A DNA stretch of 64,000 nt from an uncultured Pseudomonadota bacterium (lineage in GTDB: Bacteria; Pseudomonadota; Gammaproteobacteria; Methylococcales; Methylomonadaceae): contig CAINHO010000003.1 of NCBI GenBank assembly GCA_903848935.1, forward strand, positions 1 to 64,000, given 5' to 3'. The translations under genes were made by a program, and so were the position numbers. This document shows positions 37,505-47,699 of the stretch, one piece after another (position 1 is the first letter of the stretch; every line of letters starts with the position of its first letter). Below the pieces are notes generated by a model, which worked only from the letters and a program-made list of their open reading frames with translations, made no database searches and was not told where the DNA came from.

Positions 37505-40500
37505 ATGAACAGAACTGATTTATTTAAACAACACCTCGCGCAACGTATTCTTTTTCTTGATGGCGCGATGGGAACGATGATTCAAGGCTATAAACTCGAC
37601 GAAAAAGATTATCGCGGCGAACGTTTTGCGAATTGGCAAACCGACGTGAAAGGCAATAATGATTTGTTGTGTTTGACGCAGCCCGACATTATTAAAGCGA
37701 TTCACAGCGAATACTTTGCGGCAGGCGCGGATATTGTCGAAACGAATACCTTTAATTCGACCACGATTGCGATGGCGGATTATGAAATGGAATCGCTCGT
37801 TTATGAAATCAATTTTGCAGCAGCGAAAGTGGCGCGTGAAGCGGCTGACGAATTTTCAACGCCCGAAAAACCCCGTTTTGTGGCGGGTGTTTTAGGCCCA
37901 ACAAATCGCACAGCTTCAATGTCGCCAGACGTGAATGATCCTGGTTTTCGGAATATCTTTTTTGATGATTTAGTTGTCGCGTACACCGAAGCCACGAAAG
38001 CGTTAATTGATGGTGGCGCAGATTTAATTTTGATTGAAACTGTGTTCGATACCTTGAATGCCAAAGCAGCGATTTTCGCCGTCGAAAATGTGTTTGAAGA
38101 ATTAGGTTTTGCCTTGCCTGTGATGATTTCAGGCACAATTACCGATGCGTCAGGTCGCACACTTTCTGGTCAAACCGTTGGCGCGTTTTGGAATTCGTTG
38201 AAGCACGTTAAACCGATTTCATTTGGTTTCAATTGTGCGTTAGGGGCAACCGAATTACGCCAATATATCGAAGAATTATCCAACATCGCAGACACTCACG
38301 TTTCAGCTCACCCGAACGCTGGTTTACCAAACGCTTTCGGCGAATATGATGAAACACCTGAACAAATGGCAGCTGAAATCGCCGATTGGGCAGCAAGCGG
38401 TTATTTAAATATCATTGGAGGTTGTTGCGGCACGTCGCCTGATACGATTCGCGCCATTGTCAAAGCGGTTGAAAAATTCCCACCACGTCAAATTCCCGAT
38501 ATTCCAAAACATTGTGGTTTAGCGGGTTTAGAACCGCTCAACATTACCGCAGAAAGTTTGTTTGTGAATGTCGGTGAACGCACAAACGTCACGGGTTCAG
38601 CGGCATTTAAACGTTTAATTATCGAAGGGAATTTTGAAGCGGCTTTAGACGTTGCCAAACAACAAGTTGAAAATGGCGCACAAATCATCGACATCAATAT
38701 GGACGAGGGAATGCTCGAATCCAAAGAAGCGATGGTGCGTTTTTTGATGTTGATTGCATCCGAACCCGATATTGCCAAAGTGCCGATTATGCTCGATTCA
38801 TCGAAATGGGATATTTTGGAAGCGGGTTTGAAATGTATTCAAGGCAAAGGCGTGGTCAATTCGATTTCGATGAAAGAAGGCGAAGCCAAATTTATTGAAC
38901 ACGCGAAACTTGTGCGACGTTACGGCGCAGCAGTGATTGTGATGGCGTTTGATGAAGACGGACAAGCTGACACCAAAGAACGCAAAATCCAAATTTGCCA
39001 ACGCGCTTATAAAATTTTGACCGAACAAATCGGTTTCCCGCCCGAAGATATTATTTTTGACCCGAACATTTTTGCGGTCGCAACGGGTATTGATGAACAC
39101 AATAATTACGGCGTGGATTTTATTGAAGCAACCCGCGAAATTAAACGCACCTTGCCACACGCGCTAATTTCGGGCGGCGTGTCGAATGTGTCGTTTTCAT
39201 TCCGTGGTAATAATCCCGTTCGAGAAGCGATTCACGCGGTGTTTTTATATCACGCGATTAAAGCGGGAATGTCGATGGGGATTGTGAATGCCGGGCAACT
39301 CGCGCTTTTTGAAGATATTCCTCGTGAATTACGCGACGCAGTGGAAAACGTTATTTTGAATCAACACAACGGCGACGGCACAGATATTTTGCTCGCGTTA
39401 GCTGAAAAATATCGTGGCGATGGTTCAGTTGAAATCAAAAAAGAAGATGCCGAATGGCGACATTTGCCCGTTAGCCAACGTTTGGCACACGCGCTCGTCA
39501 AAGGAATTACCGATTTCATTGACGAAGATACGGAAGCCGCGCGTTTAGAAGCTGAACGTCCGTTGCACGTTATTGAAGGTGCGTTGATGGATGGCATGAA
39601 TATCGTCGGCGATTTATTTGGTGCTGGCAAAATGTTTTTGCCACAAGTGGTGAAATCAGCGCGAGTCATGAAAAAAGCCGTCGCGTATTTGATGCCGTTT
39701 ATGGAAGCGGATAAATCTGCTGCCGACCGCCAAAGTAATGGCAAAATTCTCATGGCAACCGTCAAAGGTGACGTTCACGATATTGGCAAAAATATCGTGG
39801 CGGTTGTGTTGCAATGCAACAATTACGATGTGATTGATTTGGGCGTAATGGTTTCGGCAGAAAAGATTTTACAAACCGCTCGCATGGAAAAAGTCGATAT
39901 TATCGGGTTGAGCGGTTTAATTACGCCGTCGCTCGACGAAATGGTTCACGTTGCGAAAGAAATGCAACGCCAAGGTTTTACGATTCCGTTGTTGATTGGC
40001 GGTGCGACAACTTCACGCGCTCACACTGCCGTGAAAATTGAACCGCATTATGATAAAGGTTCCGTGGTTTATGTGACGGATGCTTCAAGAGCTGTGGGCG
40101 TGGCGAGTAATTTGTTGAGTGGTGAATTGAGTGAAAATTATCGGGCTAGCATTCGTGCCGAATACGTCGAAGTGCGTGAGCGTCATAAAGGCAAAGAATC
40201 AAAAACGCTGCAACATTCGTTAGAAAAAGCACGCGCAAATAAATACGTTTGGACAAATCATCCTGTGAAACCGTCATTTTTAGGCGTGAAAGTGATTAAC
40301 GATGTGTCGCTCGAAACGTTGGCAAAATACATTGATTGGTCGCCATTTTTCCAAACGTGGGAACTCGCGGGCGGTTATCCGAAAATTCTCAATGACGAAG
40401 TTGTGGGCGATGTCGCACGAAAGTTATTCGCTGACGCACAAGAAATGTTGAAAACCTTGATTGCTGAAAATTGGTTAGAAAACCGCGCCGTGATTGGATT

Positions 40501-41176
40501 CTTTCCTGCAAATTCTGTTGATGATGACATTGTTTTATATGCGGACGAATCGCGCGAAACTGTGATTGAAACGTTGCATCATTTGCGTCAACAAAACGTC
40601 AAAGCACCGGGTCGTCCGAATTTTTGTTTATCGGATTTTGTTGCGCCTGTTGAAAGCGGTGTCGTGGATTATATCGGTGGATTTGCTGTGACGACGGGCA
40701 TTAACATCGAAACGAAACTCGAACAATTTGAGAAAGACCATGACGATTACAGCGCGATTATGTTGAAAGCGTTGGCAGACAGATTAGCCGAGGCATTTGC
40801 TGAATATCTGCATTTGCTCGTTCGTAAAGAACATTGGGGTTATGCGAGCAACGAAAGTTTGGATAATGAAGCGTTGATTAACGAAAATTATAAAGGTATT
40901 CGTCCTGCGCCAGGTTATCCCGCGTGTCCCGATCACACTGAAAAAGCGAAGTTGTTTGCGTTGTTGAATGTGACTGAAAATACCACGATTGAATTGACAG
41001 AAAATTTTGCGATGTATCCAGCTTCAGCGGTCAGTGGTTGGTATTTTGCCCATTCTCAAGCGCAGTATTTCAATGTGGGGAAAATTGATAAAGACCAACT
41101 TTCTGACTATGCACGCCGTAAAAGCATGACTGAAGATGTTGCCGCACGCTGGTTGGTGGCACATTTGAATCATTGA
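37505..41176 (+). CDS. metH: Cobalamin-dependent methionine synthase
   Basis: 1223 residues from ATG 37505, close to the usual 1227. Domain order: homocysteine-binding with zinc Cys in FGFNCALGA and [13 protein letters not shown]; methyltetrahydrofolate-binding ([20 protein letters not shown]); B12-binding cap and Rossmann part with [19 protein letters not shown], His being the cobalt ligand; and the activation domain with [15 protein letters not shown]. It transfers a methyl group from methyltetrahydrofolate to homocysteine. It stands alone; no ribosome site is obvious. Confidence 0.97.
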   Translation: MNRTDLFKQHLAQRILFLDGAMGTMIQGYKLDEKDYRGERFANWQTDVKGNNDLLCLTQPDIIKAIHSEYFAAGADIVETNTFNSTTIAMADYEMESLVYEINFAAAKVAREAADEFSTPEKPRFVAGVLGPTNRTASMSPDVNDPGFRNIFFDDLVVAYTEATKALIDGGADLILIETVFDTLNAKAAIFAVENVFEELGFALPVMISGTITDASGRTLSGQTVGAFWNSLKHVKPISFGFNCALGATELRQYIEELSNIADTHVSAHPNAGLPNAFGEYDETPEQMAAEIADWAASGYLNIIGGCCGTSPDTIRAIVKAVEKFPPRQIPDIPKHCGLAGLEPLNITAESLFVNVGERTNVTGSAAFKRLIIEGNFEAALDVAKQQVENGAQIIDINMDEGMLESKEAMVRFLMLIASEPDIAKVPIMLDSSKWDILEAGLKCIQGKGVVNSISMKEGEAKFIEHAKLVRRYGAAVIVMAFDEDGQADTKERKIQICQRAYKILTEQIGFPPEDIIFDPNIFAVATGIDEHNNYGVDFIEATREIKRTLPHALISGGVSNVSFSFRGNNPVREAIHAVFLYHAIKAGMSMGIVNAGQLALFEDIPRELRDAVENVILNQHNGDGTDILLALAEKYRGDGSVEIKKEDAEWRHLPVSQRLAHALVKGITDFIDEDTEAARLEAERPLHVIEGALMDGMNIVGDLFGAGKMFLPQVVKSARVMKKAVAYLMPFMEADKSAADRQSNGKILMATVKGDVHDIGKNIVAVVLQCNNYDVIDLGVMVSAEKILQTARMEKVDIIGLSGLITPSLDEMVHVAKEMQRQGFTIPLLIGGATTSRAHTAVKIEPHYDKGSVVYVTDASRAVGVASNLLSGELSENYRASIRAEYVEVRERHKGKESKTLQHSLEKARANKYVWTNHPVKPSFLGVKVINDVSLETLAKYIDWSPFFQTWELAGGYPKILNDEVVGDVARKLFADAQEMLKTLIAENWLENRAVIGFFPANSVDDDIVLYADESRETVIETLHHLRQQNVKAPGRPNFCLSDFVAPVESGVVDYIGGFAVTTGINIETKLEQFEKDHDDYSAIMLKALADRLAEAFAEYLHLLVRKEHWGYASNESLDNEALINENYKGIRPAPGYPACPDHTEKAKLFALLNVTENTTIELTENFAMYPASAVSGWYFAHSQAQYFNVGKIDKDQLSDYARRKSMTEDVAARWLVAHLNH

Positions 41177-41403
41177 AATAACTTTAGCATTCTCACGTTT
41201 CGAAAAAATAAATCCTTATCAGGGGTCAAAAGATGCAACTTTTTTGGTGGGGGACAAGTGATTATTTTTTATCGTATTTTTATTTTGTAGTATTTAAAAA
41301 AAGTGTTAACCTCAAATTCGTGGTGAGTTATCGAACCGCCACGAGATGTTCAGTTTCAAGTTTGAATTCATATTTTTAATGATTATTACGAGAGAGAACG
41401 ATT

Positions 41404-41748
41404 ATGAACAAAAATACTTATCTTGGTTTAGCTTTAGTTGCTTGTTTGAGCATGGTTTCTACACCTTTGTTAGCGGAAGTTGCGCCTGCTCCAGCAGCTC
41501 CTCCCCACATTAGCGCACCCGCTAAATCCGGCGAAGAACATCAGCAAGCTGCCGAACTTCATAAACAACACGCTGAACATCATAAAGCGATGGCAGAGCA
41601 TCATAAATCACTAGCGGCAGAGTATAAAAAAGCGGGGCATCATAAACTTCACAAACATCATGAAGCGTTGGCCGCTCATCACGAAGCACTGAGCAAAGAA
41701 CACGCAAAAACAGCGGCAACCCATGAAAAGGCTGCAAAGGCTAAGTAA
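41404..41748 (+). CDS. Exported His- and Ala-rich helical protein
   Basis: 114 residues. A signal peptide probably ends at PLLA before EVAPAPAAPP. The mature part is a short Pro-Ala linker and then helical heptad-like repeats built on A-E-H-H-K (for example HKAMAEHHKSLAAEYKKAGH), with about 20 His. This composition suggests binding of metal ions such as Cu, Ni or Zn, or a buffering role, in the periplasm. No named family is certain. ATG follows GAGAGA. A strong hairpin (41759-41793) ends the gene. Confidence 0.75.
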   Translation: MNKNTYLGLALVACLSMVSTPLLAEVAPAPAAPPHISAPAKSGEEHQQAAELHKQHAEHHKAMAEHHKSLAAEYKKAGHHKLHKHHEALAAHHEALSKEHAKTAATHEKAAKAK

Positions 41749-41758
41749 TTCATTATGA

Positions 41759-41793
41759 CTAACCAGGACGATTCAAATAATCGTCCTGGTTAG
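41759..41793. terminator. Strong hairpin after the His-rich gene
   Basis: Perfect 15-bp arms (CTAACCAGGACGATT and AATCGTCCTGGTTAG) with a 5-base loop. There is no long T run on either strand, so it may stabilise the mRNA end or act as a bidirectional terminator with the convergent small gene at 41809. Confidence 0.7.
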
Positions 41794-41808
41794 ACGAAGT
41801 TAAAACAT

Positions 41809-41958
41809 CTACGATTTTCGATTCAAAATCTTCAATTCCTCATATATCCCTTGAAGCAAACCGACCACCTCGTTTATTTTCCAATACCAGCACCAGATTT
41901 CTCGGCACAAAATAAACACCAAGACTGCAACAATTAGTACCCATAAACCATCAAACAT
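41809..41958 (-). CDS. Small single-pass membrane protein
   Basis: 49 residues from ATG 41958 with GAGGTGG upstream. One helix (GLWVLIVAVLVFILC), then REIWCWYWKINEVVGLLQGI and a charged tail. The aromatic REIWCWYWKIN motif followed by an amphipathic helix looks conserved in character, and the ribosome site supports translation. Function unknown. Confidence 0.65.
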   Translation of the reverse strand: MFDGLWVLIVAVLVFILCREIWCWYWKINEVVGLLQGIYEELKILNRKS

Positions 41959-42038
41959 AACCACCTCATTCAATTCGCATTATCGAAGTTCAATCTTATA
42001 CGCCACAATCGACACAATTTCGACTAGGAGTTCATCAC

Positions 42039-42254
42039 ATGGCATTTGGCAAATTACTTATCATCGCCAGCGCGATTTTGTTCGTGTTGGGTCTAATCGT
42101 CAGTTATGCGCCGTGGTTAATCAATTGGTTTGGTAAATTACCAGGTGATATTCGTCTTGAAGGTGAAAATAGTCTGTTATTTATTCCGTTTACCTCGATG
42201 TTGATTGTCAGCGTTGTGCTGACCATTTTTATAAATTTATTTTTTCGGCGTTAA
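42039..42254 (+). CDS. DUF2905 family membrane protein
   Basis: 71 residues, with ATG preceded by AGGAG at nine bases. Two helices flank the characteristic WFGKLPGDIRLEGEN segment of DUF2905. Function unknown. It lies 15 bases upstream of the NAD(P)HX repair gene and is probably co-transcribed. Confidence 0.88.
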   Translation: MAFGKLLIIASAILFVLGLIVSYAPWLINWFGKLPGDIRLEGENSLLFIPFTSMLIVSVVLTIFINLFFRR

Positions 42255-42269
42255 TGCGACCAACATTTT

Positions 42270-43739
42270 ATGACTATACCTACAGATTTATATCACACTG
42301 AGCAAATCAAAGCGTTGGAGCAGTTTGTGATTCAACTCGGCATGATTTCAGGTTTTGAATTGATGCACCGTGCAGGTGTAGCTGTTTTTGAATGTCTACG
42401 CGAACGCTGTCCGAATGTGCAAAATATCGCAGTCTTTTGTGGGACGGGAAATAATGCGGGTGATGGTTATATTGTCGCAACTCTAGCGTTGCAAGCTGAA
42501 CTAACGGTCTGTATTTACAGCGTTGCCGATACTTCGCAATTGCAAGGCGATGCTCGCATGGCTTGTGAACAGTATTTGCGAGCGGGTGGCGCGATTAAAC
42601 CATTTATTGTTAATGAAGTTATCACGGCAGACGTGTTGGTTGATGCACTATTCGGTACAGGTTTAAGTCGTTCTGTGACTGGCTTGTATGCACAAGCGAT
42701 TGAGACGGTAAATCGCAATACTGCCTTTGTGATTGCTGTGGATATACCTTCGGGTTTACATTCAGACACGGGCAACATTTTGGGATGTGCTGTCGAAGCT
42801 GATGCGACGGTGACATTTATTGGTTTGAAACAAGGTTTATTCACTGGTTTTGCCGCGCAATATGTGGGCGACATTGTTTATGCGTCTTTAGATTTGCCGA
42901 TGGATGCTTGGCAAATTGTTACACCGTCGGCATTACGGGTATTGCCACATGACTTACCGCCACGTCCACGTTATGCTCACAAAGGTAATTTTGGGCATGT
43001 GTTAATTATTGGCGGCGATTTGGGCTACTCTGGTGCAGCGCGTTTAGCGGGAATGGCGGCATTGCGTGTAGGTTCGGGATTGGTCAGCGTTGCAACACAT
43101 CCTGAAAACGCAGTGACGATGAATACAATTTGCCCTGAATTGATGTGTCACGGCATCCATAATGTGACGCAACTCGCGCCATTGTTATCGAAAGCGAGTG
43201 TGATTGTTATCGGTACAGGTTTGGGACAAAGTGATTGGGCAAAAGCGTTATTCCAAGCGGCGTTAACCACCGATAAACCACTCATTGTAGATGCTGATGG
43301 TTTGAATTTATTGGCACAAGTACCTTGCAAAAAAAATCATTGGATTTTAACGCCACATGTGGGTGAAGCTGCTCGATTATTGGCTGTTTCGACTAAAGAA
43401 ATTCAAACCGATAGATTCCATGCTGTTCAAACATTGCAGCAGCGATACGGTGGCGTGGCAATTCTCAAAGGCGCAGGAACGTTGATTGCGTCCAATACGA
43501 TGTTAGCCATTTCAAACACAGGGAATGCAGGTATGGCTTCGGGTGGTATGGGCGATGTATTAGCCGGTGTGATTGCGGGATTAGTTGCACAAGGTTTGAC
43601 GTTACAAGATGCTGCACAACAGGGCGTTTATGGGCATGGATTAGCCGCCGATAACGCCGTTAAAATTGATGGTGAACGTGGATTGTTAGCCAGTGATTTA
43701 TTACCGTATTTAAGACAATGGGTGAATTTAATTACATAA
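42270..43739 (+). CDS. nnr: Bifunctional NAD(P)HX epimerase/dehydratase
   Basis: 489 residues. The N-terminal epimerase domain has CGTGNNAGDGYIVA and VDIPSGLHSDTG. The C-terminal ADP/ATP-dependent dehydratase of the ribokinase type has HKGNFGHVLIIGGDLGYSGA, DADGLNLL, LTPHVGEAARLL and NAGMASGGMGDVLAGVIAG. It repairs hydrated nicotinamide cofactors. The length and order match YjeF/Nnr. Confidence 0.94.
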   Translation: MTIPTDLYHTEQIKALEQFVIQLGMISGFELMHRAGVAVFECLRERCPNVQNIAVFCGTGNNAGDGYIVATLALQAELTVCIYSVADTSQLQGDARMACEQYLRAGGAIKPFIVNEVITADVLVDALFGTGLSRSVTGLYAQAIETVNRNTAFVIAVDIPSGLHSDTGNILGCAVEADATVTFIGLKQGLFTGFAAQYVGDIVYASLDLPMDAWQIVTPSALRVLPHDLPPRPRYAHKGNFGHVLIIGGDLGYSGAARLAGMAALRVGSGLVSVATHPENAVTMNTICPELMCHGIHNVTQLAPLLSKASVIVIGTGLGQSDWAKALFQAALTTDKPLIVDADGLNLLAQVPCKKNHWILTPHVGEAARLLAVSTKEIQTDRFHAVQTLQQRYGGVAILKGAGTLIASNTMLAISNTGNAGMASGGMGDVLAGVIAGLVAQGLTLQDAAQQGVYGHGLAADNAVKIDGERGLLASDLLPYLRQWVNLIT

Positions 43740-43809
43740 AAATACAACATCATCCATCATAACCCGCCTTATAATCGCGCTTATTTTTGTGATTATTCCG
43801 AGACATTTT

Positions 43810-45225
43810 ATGATTCAACAGCTTTTACGCACCAAGCCTATTTTTCCAAATGGTGAAGATTCTATCAACACGCTTCATCGCTGTTTGTCTAAATGGGATT
43901 TAACGTTTTTAGGCATTGGTGCAATTATCGGTACTGGTATTTTTGTATTAACGGGCATTGCCGCCGCCACGCAATCTGGCCCTGCGGTGATTTTGTCGTT
44001 CGTTGTGGCAGGATTCGCGTGTGTTTTCGCTGCCTTATCTTATGCCGAATTAGCCGCTTCAGTCGGTGGCTGTGGCAGTGCTTATGGTTATAGTTATGCA
44101 GCATTTGGCGAATTGATTGCGTGGATTATCGGTTGGGATTTATTGTTGGAATACGCGATTTCAGTCGCGGCGGTCGCCAATGGCTGGGCAGGCTATTTCA
44201 ACAATGCACTGTCAGCGATTGGTTTCATCTTGCCCGATTCTTTAACGAAAGCTCCCAAACTTGGTGGCATGATCAATTTGCCTGCGTCGATGATTATTTT
44301 GTTATTGATGGGCTTGTTGATTTTGGGTGTAAAACAAAGTGCGAAACTCAATAACATTATGGTCGCTGTGAAATTAGTGACGATTGCGGTGTTTATTGGC
44401 TTGGCAGTTTTCAATATCCATCCCGAAAATTGGCATCCGTTTATGCCGTTTGGTTGGTTTCAAACTTTACCCGATGGCAAAACGATTGGCGTGTTTGCGG
44501 GCGCATCGATTGTATTTTTTGCTTATGTTGGTTTTGATGCGGTTTCGACGGCGGCTGAAGAAGCACACAATCCCCAAAAAGATTTACCATTTGGGATTGT
44601 CGTATCGTTAATTTTTTGCACTGTGATTTACATTTTGGTTTCTGGTTTATTAACTGGCGTGGTGCATTATAGCGATTTGAATGTGTCATCGCCTGTGGCT
44701 CATGCGTTGGAATTATTGGGGTTTAGTTGGGCTTCTGCCTTAGTTGCCACAGGTGTAATTGCGGGTTTAACGACGGTGATGTTGGTATTGTATTACGGTT
44801 TAACGCGGGTGATTTTTGCGATGGCACGCGATGGCTTGTTGCCCGAATTTTTCAATGTCGTACATGAGAAAACGCAAACGCCGGTACGGGTGATTGTGAT
44901 TTGTGGCGTGATTATGGCGATAATTGCTGGATTTATTCCATTGGGCGATTTAGCCGAACTGGTGAATATTGGGACGTTGGCGGCATTTGTGTTGGTTTGT
45001 TTGGGTGTGATTGTGTTGCGATTTACACAACCGAATTTGCCCCGTCCATTTCGTTCGCCTTACAGTCCATTATTTCCAGCGTTGGGCATGATTTCATGTA
45101 GTACATTGATGGCGTTTTTACCGGCACAAACGTGGTGGCGTTTTTTGATTTGGTTGGCGATTGGATTGGTGGTGTATTTCCTTTATTCAAAGCAGCACAG
45201 CAAACTTGAGCAAACCGCAAATTAA
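43810..45225 (+). CDS. APC family cationic amino acid permease
   Basis: 471 residues from ATG 43810 (GTG 43789 is an upstream alternative without a better ribosome site). About 12-14 helices; the GIGAIIGTGIFVLTGIAAA signature and the FFAYVGFDAVSTAAEEA block are typical of the CAT-like/YfnA branch. It should import amino acids by proton coupling; the substrate is not determined. It stands alone and ends before an inverted repeat shared with convergent rpmG. Confidence 0.9.
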   Translation: MIQQLLRTKPIFPNGEDSINTLHRCLSKWDLTFLGIGAIIGTGIFVLTGIAAATQSGPAVILSFVVAGFACVFAALSYAELAASVGGCGSAYGYSYAAFGELIAWIIGWDLLLEYAISVAAVANGWAGYFNNALSAIGFILPDSLTKAPKLGGMINLPASMIILLLMGLLILGVKQSAKLNNIMVAVKLVTIAVFIGLAVFNIHPENWHPFMPFGWFQTLPDGKTIGVFAGASIVFFAYVGFDAVSTAAEEAHNPQKDLPFGIVVSLIFCTVIYILVSGLLTGVVHYSDLNVSSPVAHALELLGFSWASALVATGVIAGLTTVMLVLYYGLTRVIFAMARDGLLPEFFNVVHEKTQTPVRVIVICGVIMAIIAGFIPLGDLAELVNIGTLAAFVLVCLGVIVLRFTQPNLPRPFRSPYSPLFPALGMISCSTLMAFLPAQTWWRFLIWLAIGLVVYFLYSKQHSKLEQTAN

Positions 45226-45258
45226 AGTATTTTGTAAAGCGAGGAAGGTATGAAACCG

Positions 45259-45286
45259 GTCAGATTAACGCGAAAGTTAATCTGAC
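45259..45286. terminator. Inverted repeat between the convergent permease and rpmG
   Basis: Arms GTCAGATTAAC (45259-45269) and GTTAATCTGAC (45276-45286) with a 6-base GCGAAA loop. It lies 34 bases past the permease stop and 14 bases past the rpmG stop. Lack of a T run leaves the mechanism open. Confidence 0.6.
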
Positions 45287-45299
45287 ACAGGGGACGAAA

Positions 45300-45455
45300 C
45301 TATCTGATTTTAGCTTCTTTGTAGATAACGTGTTTACGAGCCATAGGATCAAACTTTTTGATTTCCATTTTGCCTGGCATCGTTTTTTTGTTTTTTGTGG
45401 TGGTGTAAAAATGACCTGTACCTTCGGTCGAAATCAATTTAATTTTATCGCGCAT
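45300..45455 (-). CDS. rpmG: Ribosomal protein L33
   Basis: 51 residues: [37 protein letters not shown] and [13 protein letters not shown], matching gammaproteobacterial L33 throughout. The gene follows rpmB by 18 bases, the usual operon. It is of the zinc-free type, because the CXXC pairs are absent. Confidence 0.97.
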   Translation of the reverse strand: MRDKIKLISTEGTGHFYTTTKNKKTMPGKMEIKKFDPMARKHVIYKEAKIR

Positions 45456-45473
45456 GATTTTATCCTCTTAAAT

Positions 45474-45710
45474 TTAGACTTTTTGACCAGCTTTACGCAT
45501 GTCGGCTAAGACAGCATCAATACCGTTTTTGTCGATGATTCGCATTGCTTTAGTTGAAACGCGCAAACGAACCCAACGGTTTTCACTTTCTACCCAAAAA
45601 CGGTGATGTTGCAAGTTTGGCAAAAAGCGTCTTCTTGTTCTGTTATTGGCGTGTGAAACGTTGTTTCCGGTCATCGGGCCTTTGCCCGTAACTTGACATA
45701 CTCTTGACAT
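45474..45710 (-). CDS. rpmB: Ribosomal protein L28
   Basis: 78 residues: [39 protein letters not shown] and the C-terminal [20 protein letters not shown]. Standard L28, first gene of the rpmB-rpmG operon, with a promoter at 45750-45778. Confidence 0.98.
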   Translation of the reverse strand: MSRVCQVTGKGPMTGNNVSHANNRTRRRFLPNLQHHRFWVESENRWVRLRVSTKAMRIIDKNGIDAVLADMRKAGQKV

Positions 45711-45749
45711 GAAATCCTCTATCTATGTGATTAAAAATGAAAGTGTCGC

Positions 45750-45778
45750 ATTATAATCGATGCACTAACATCATTAAA
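45750..45778 (-). promoter_or_regulatory. Sigma-70 promoter of rpmB-rpmG
   Basis: On the minus strand a perfect TATAAT (45750-45755) with TTTAAT (45773-45778) 17 bases upstream. The start of rpmB follows about 40 bases on. Confidence 0.65.
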
Positions 45779-45819
45779 TCGTTTTTTTCAAGAATATAAA
45801 TGTAACACGCGGCTTTTGT

Positions 45820-45850
45820 TTGATATTTTTATCGCTGAAATCGTTATAAT
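45820..45850 (+). promoter_or_regulatory. Probable sigma-70 promoter of gshB
   Basis: TTGATA (45820-45825) and perfect TATAAT (45845-45850), with a long 19-base spacer, 32 bases before the gshB ATG. Confidence 0.5.
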
Positions 45851-45881
45851 CGCCGCTTTTAAAACTCACCACACAACTCTC

Positions 45882-46829
45882 ATGTCTATCAAACTCGGCA
45901 TGGTCATGGATGCCATTGACCTCATCAACATCAAAAAAGACACCAGTTTCGCCATGTTGCTCGAAGCGCAATCGCGTGGTTGGGAATTGCATTACATGGA
46001 ATTGGGCGATTTATTTTTACGAAACGGACGTGCTTTCGCCCGAACACGCATCTTAAAAGTCGAACGTAATCCGCAAAAATGGTTTGAATTTACCGCTGAA
46101 CAAACGATTCCACTCGACGAACTAAACGTGATTTTAATGCGTAAAGATCCGCCGTTTGATAGCGAATTTTTGTATGCGACTTACATTTTGGAGCAAGCTG
46201 AAAGCGCGGGTGTTTATGTGGTGAATAAACCGCAATCGTTGCGTGAGGCAAATGAAAAATTATTTACCGCATGGTTTCCGCAATGTTGTGCTGAAACTTT
46301 GGTGTCGCGCAATGCTCACCAAATCCGTGATTTTTTAAATGAACAACACGATATTATTGTCAAACCGTTAGACGGTATGGGCGGTACGTCGATTTTCCGT
46401 TTGCGTTTGGACGATCAGAATATCAGTGTAATTTTGGAAACCATGACGCATTACAATCAACGTTTCATTATGGCGCAACGCTATTTACCTGCGATTACGG
46501 ACGGCGATAAACGTATTTTGGTGGTGAATGGTGAAGCGATTCCGTTTGCGTTGGCGCGAATTCCACAGCAAGGCGAAACGCGCGGCAATTTAGCGGCGGG
46601 TGGACGTGCTGAAGGTCGTCCGTTGACTGAACGTGATCGTTGGATTGTCAGCGAAGTCGCTCCGACGTTGAAAGCGAAAGGGCTAATTTTTGTGGGAATA
46701 GATGTCATTGGTGACACGTTGACCGAAATCAATGTGACCAGTCCGACCTGTGTGCAGGAATTGGACGCGCAATTCGGGTTAAACATTGCGGGTATTTTGA
46801 TGGATCACATCGCGGAAACTGTGGCGTAA
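45882..46829 (+). CDS. gshB: Glutathione synthetase
   Basis: 315 residues from ATG 45882; the upstream 22 codons of the open frame run through the promoter and are not used. ATP-grasp features: LMRKDPPFDSEFLYATYILE, VKPLDGMGGTSIF and LVVNGEAIPFALARIPQQGETRGNLAAGG are split signatures of GshB, with NVTSPTCVQELD near the end. It joins glycine to gamma-glutamylcysteine. Glutathione is also the carrier of persulfide for the dioxygenase at 15.7 kb. The gene abuts the tonB-like gene without spacing. Confidence 0.96.
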   Translation: MSIKLGMVMDAIDLINIKKDTSFAMLLEAQSRGWELHYMELGDLFLRNGRAFARTRILKVERNPQKWFEFTAEQTIPLDELNVILMRKDPPFDSEFLYATYILEQAESAGVYVVNKPQSLREANEKLFTAWFPQCCAETLVSRNAHQIRDFLNEQHDIIVKPLDGMGGTSIFRLRLDDQNISVILETMTHYNQRFIMAQRYLPAITDGDKRILVVNGEAIPFALARIPQQGETRGNLAAGGRAEGRPLTERDRWIVSEVAPTLKAKGLIFVGIDVIGDTLTEINVTSPTCVQELDAQFGLNIAGILMDHIAETVA

Positions 46830-47615
46830 ATGGCGTTTTTTGGAATTTTAACGGTTGTCATCGTATTGCATATTGCGGTGTTCGTGGGTTTGAATTTGAA
46901 AGATGCGCCGCGTGACCAACCGCCACAAACGTTGATTGAAGTTTCATTGATTACGAAATCTATGCCGATTAAAGCGAAACAAAACGAGGCGATTGTCGCT
47001 GAAAATCAACCGCCTGTTGTTGAAGTCGCGCCACCGCCTCGTCCTGAACCTGTAAAACAAATTCCGAAGCCCATTGAAAAATCCATAATAAAACCGGTCG
47101 TTCCCATTAAAAAAGAATCACCAAAGCCCAAAGTTCTCGTGGTGGAAAAATCTGAAGTTGTCGTCCAAAAAGTTGAAAAAACCGCCAAAATTCCGAAATC
47201 TGAAAAAGCAGCAAAACCGATTATCGAAAAAGTTGAAGTCAAAGAAAAGCCGAATTTGTCGCTCGAATCGGTACAACAGCAAATTTCTCAAATCGGCAGC
47301 AACATTAGCCAGCAACAAGTTAATGTTCGTGATAAATACATCAATGATTTTGGCGTGAAAGTGAAGCGTATCGGACAAACGATTTACGATAGAGGTACGT
47401 TGCCCGCAGGGATTTTAGAAACGAAAATTGAAATTAACGCAGAAGGAACGCTGATAGATTTTAAAATTACTCGTTCGTCGGGCAGTGCGAAACTGGATGC
47501 GGCAGTAGAAGATATGATTCGTTCCAGTGCGCCTTATCCTGATTTGCCGTTTCAATTATTGAATGAATCAAAAACGCTGATTTTTACCCGAGTTTGGGAA
47601 TTTTATGGGGATTGA
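46830..47615 (+). CDS. TonB family energy transducer
   Basis: 261 residues starting on the base after the gshB stop (TAAATG). N-terminal helix (3-21), a long Pro/Lys/Val-rich periplasmic spacer (about 50-140), and a C-terminal TonB domain with LPAGILETKIEINAEGTLID and ITRSSGSAKLDAAVEDMIR. The gshB-tonB order is conserved in gammaproteobacteria, where the linked TonB (as TonB3 of Pseudomonas) has a role in motility rather than iron uptake. No ExbB/ExbD genes are near. Confidence 0.9.
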   Translation: MAFFGILTVVIVLHIAVFVGLNLKDAPRDQPPQTLIEVSLITKSMPIKAKQNEAIVAENQPPVVEVAPPPRPEPVKQIPKPIEKSIIKPVVPIKKESPKPKVLVVEKSEVVVQKVEKTAKIPKSEKAAKPIIEKVEVKEKPNLSLESVQQQISQIGSNISQQQVNVRDKYINDFGVKVKRIGQTIYDRGTLPAGILETKIEINAEGTLIDFKITRSSGSAKLDAAVEDMIRSSAPYPDLPFQLLNESKTLIFTRVWEFYGD

Positions 47616-47699
47616 AAACCTTTGAGGATTTCTTTATTTCCGACGTTGACGGTTAGGTCTTTGATTTTGAGCATTGAGTGTTCCAATTATTTGAGTTTA

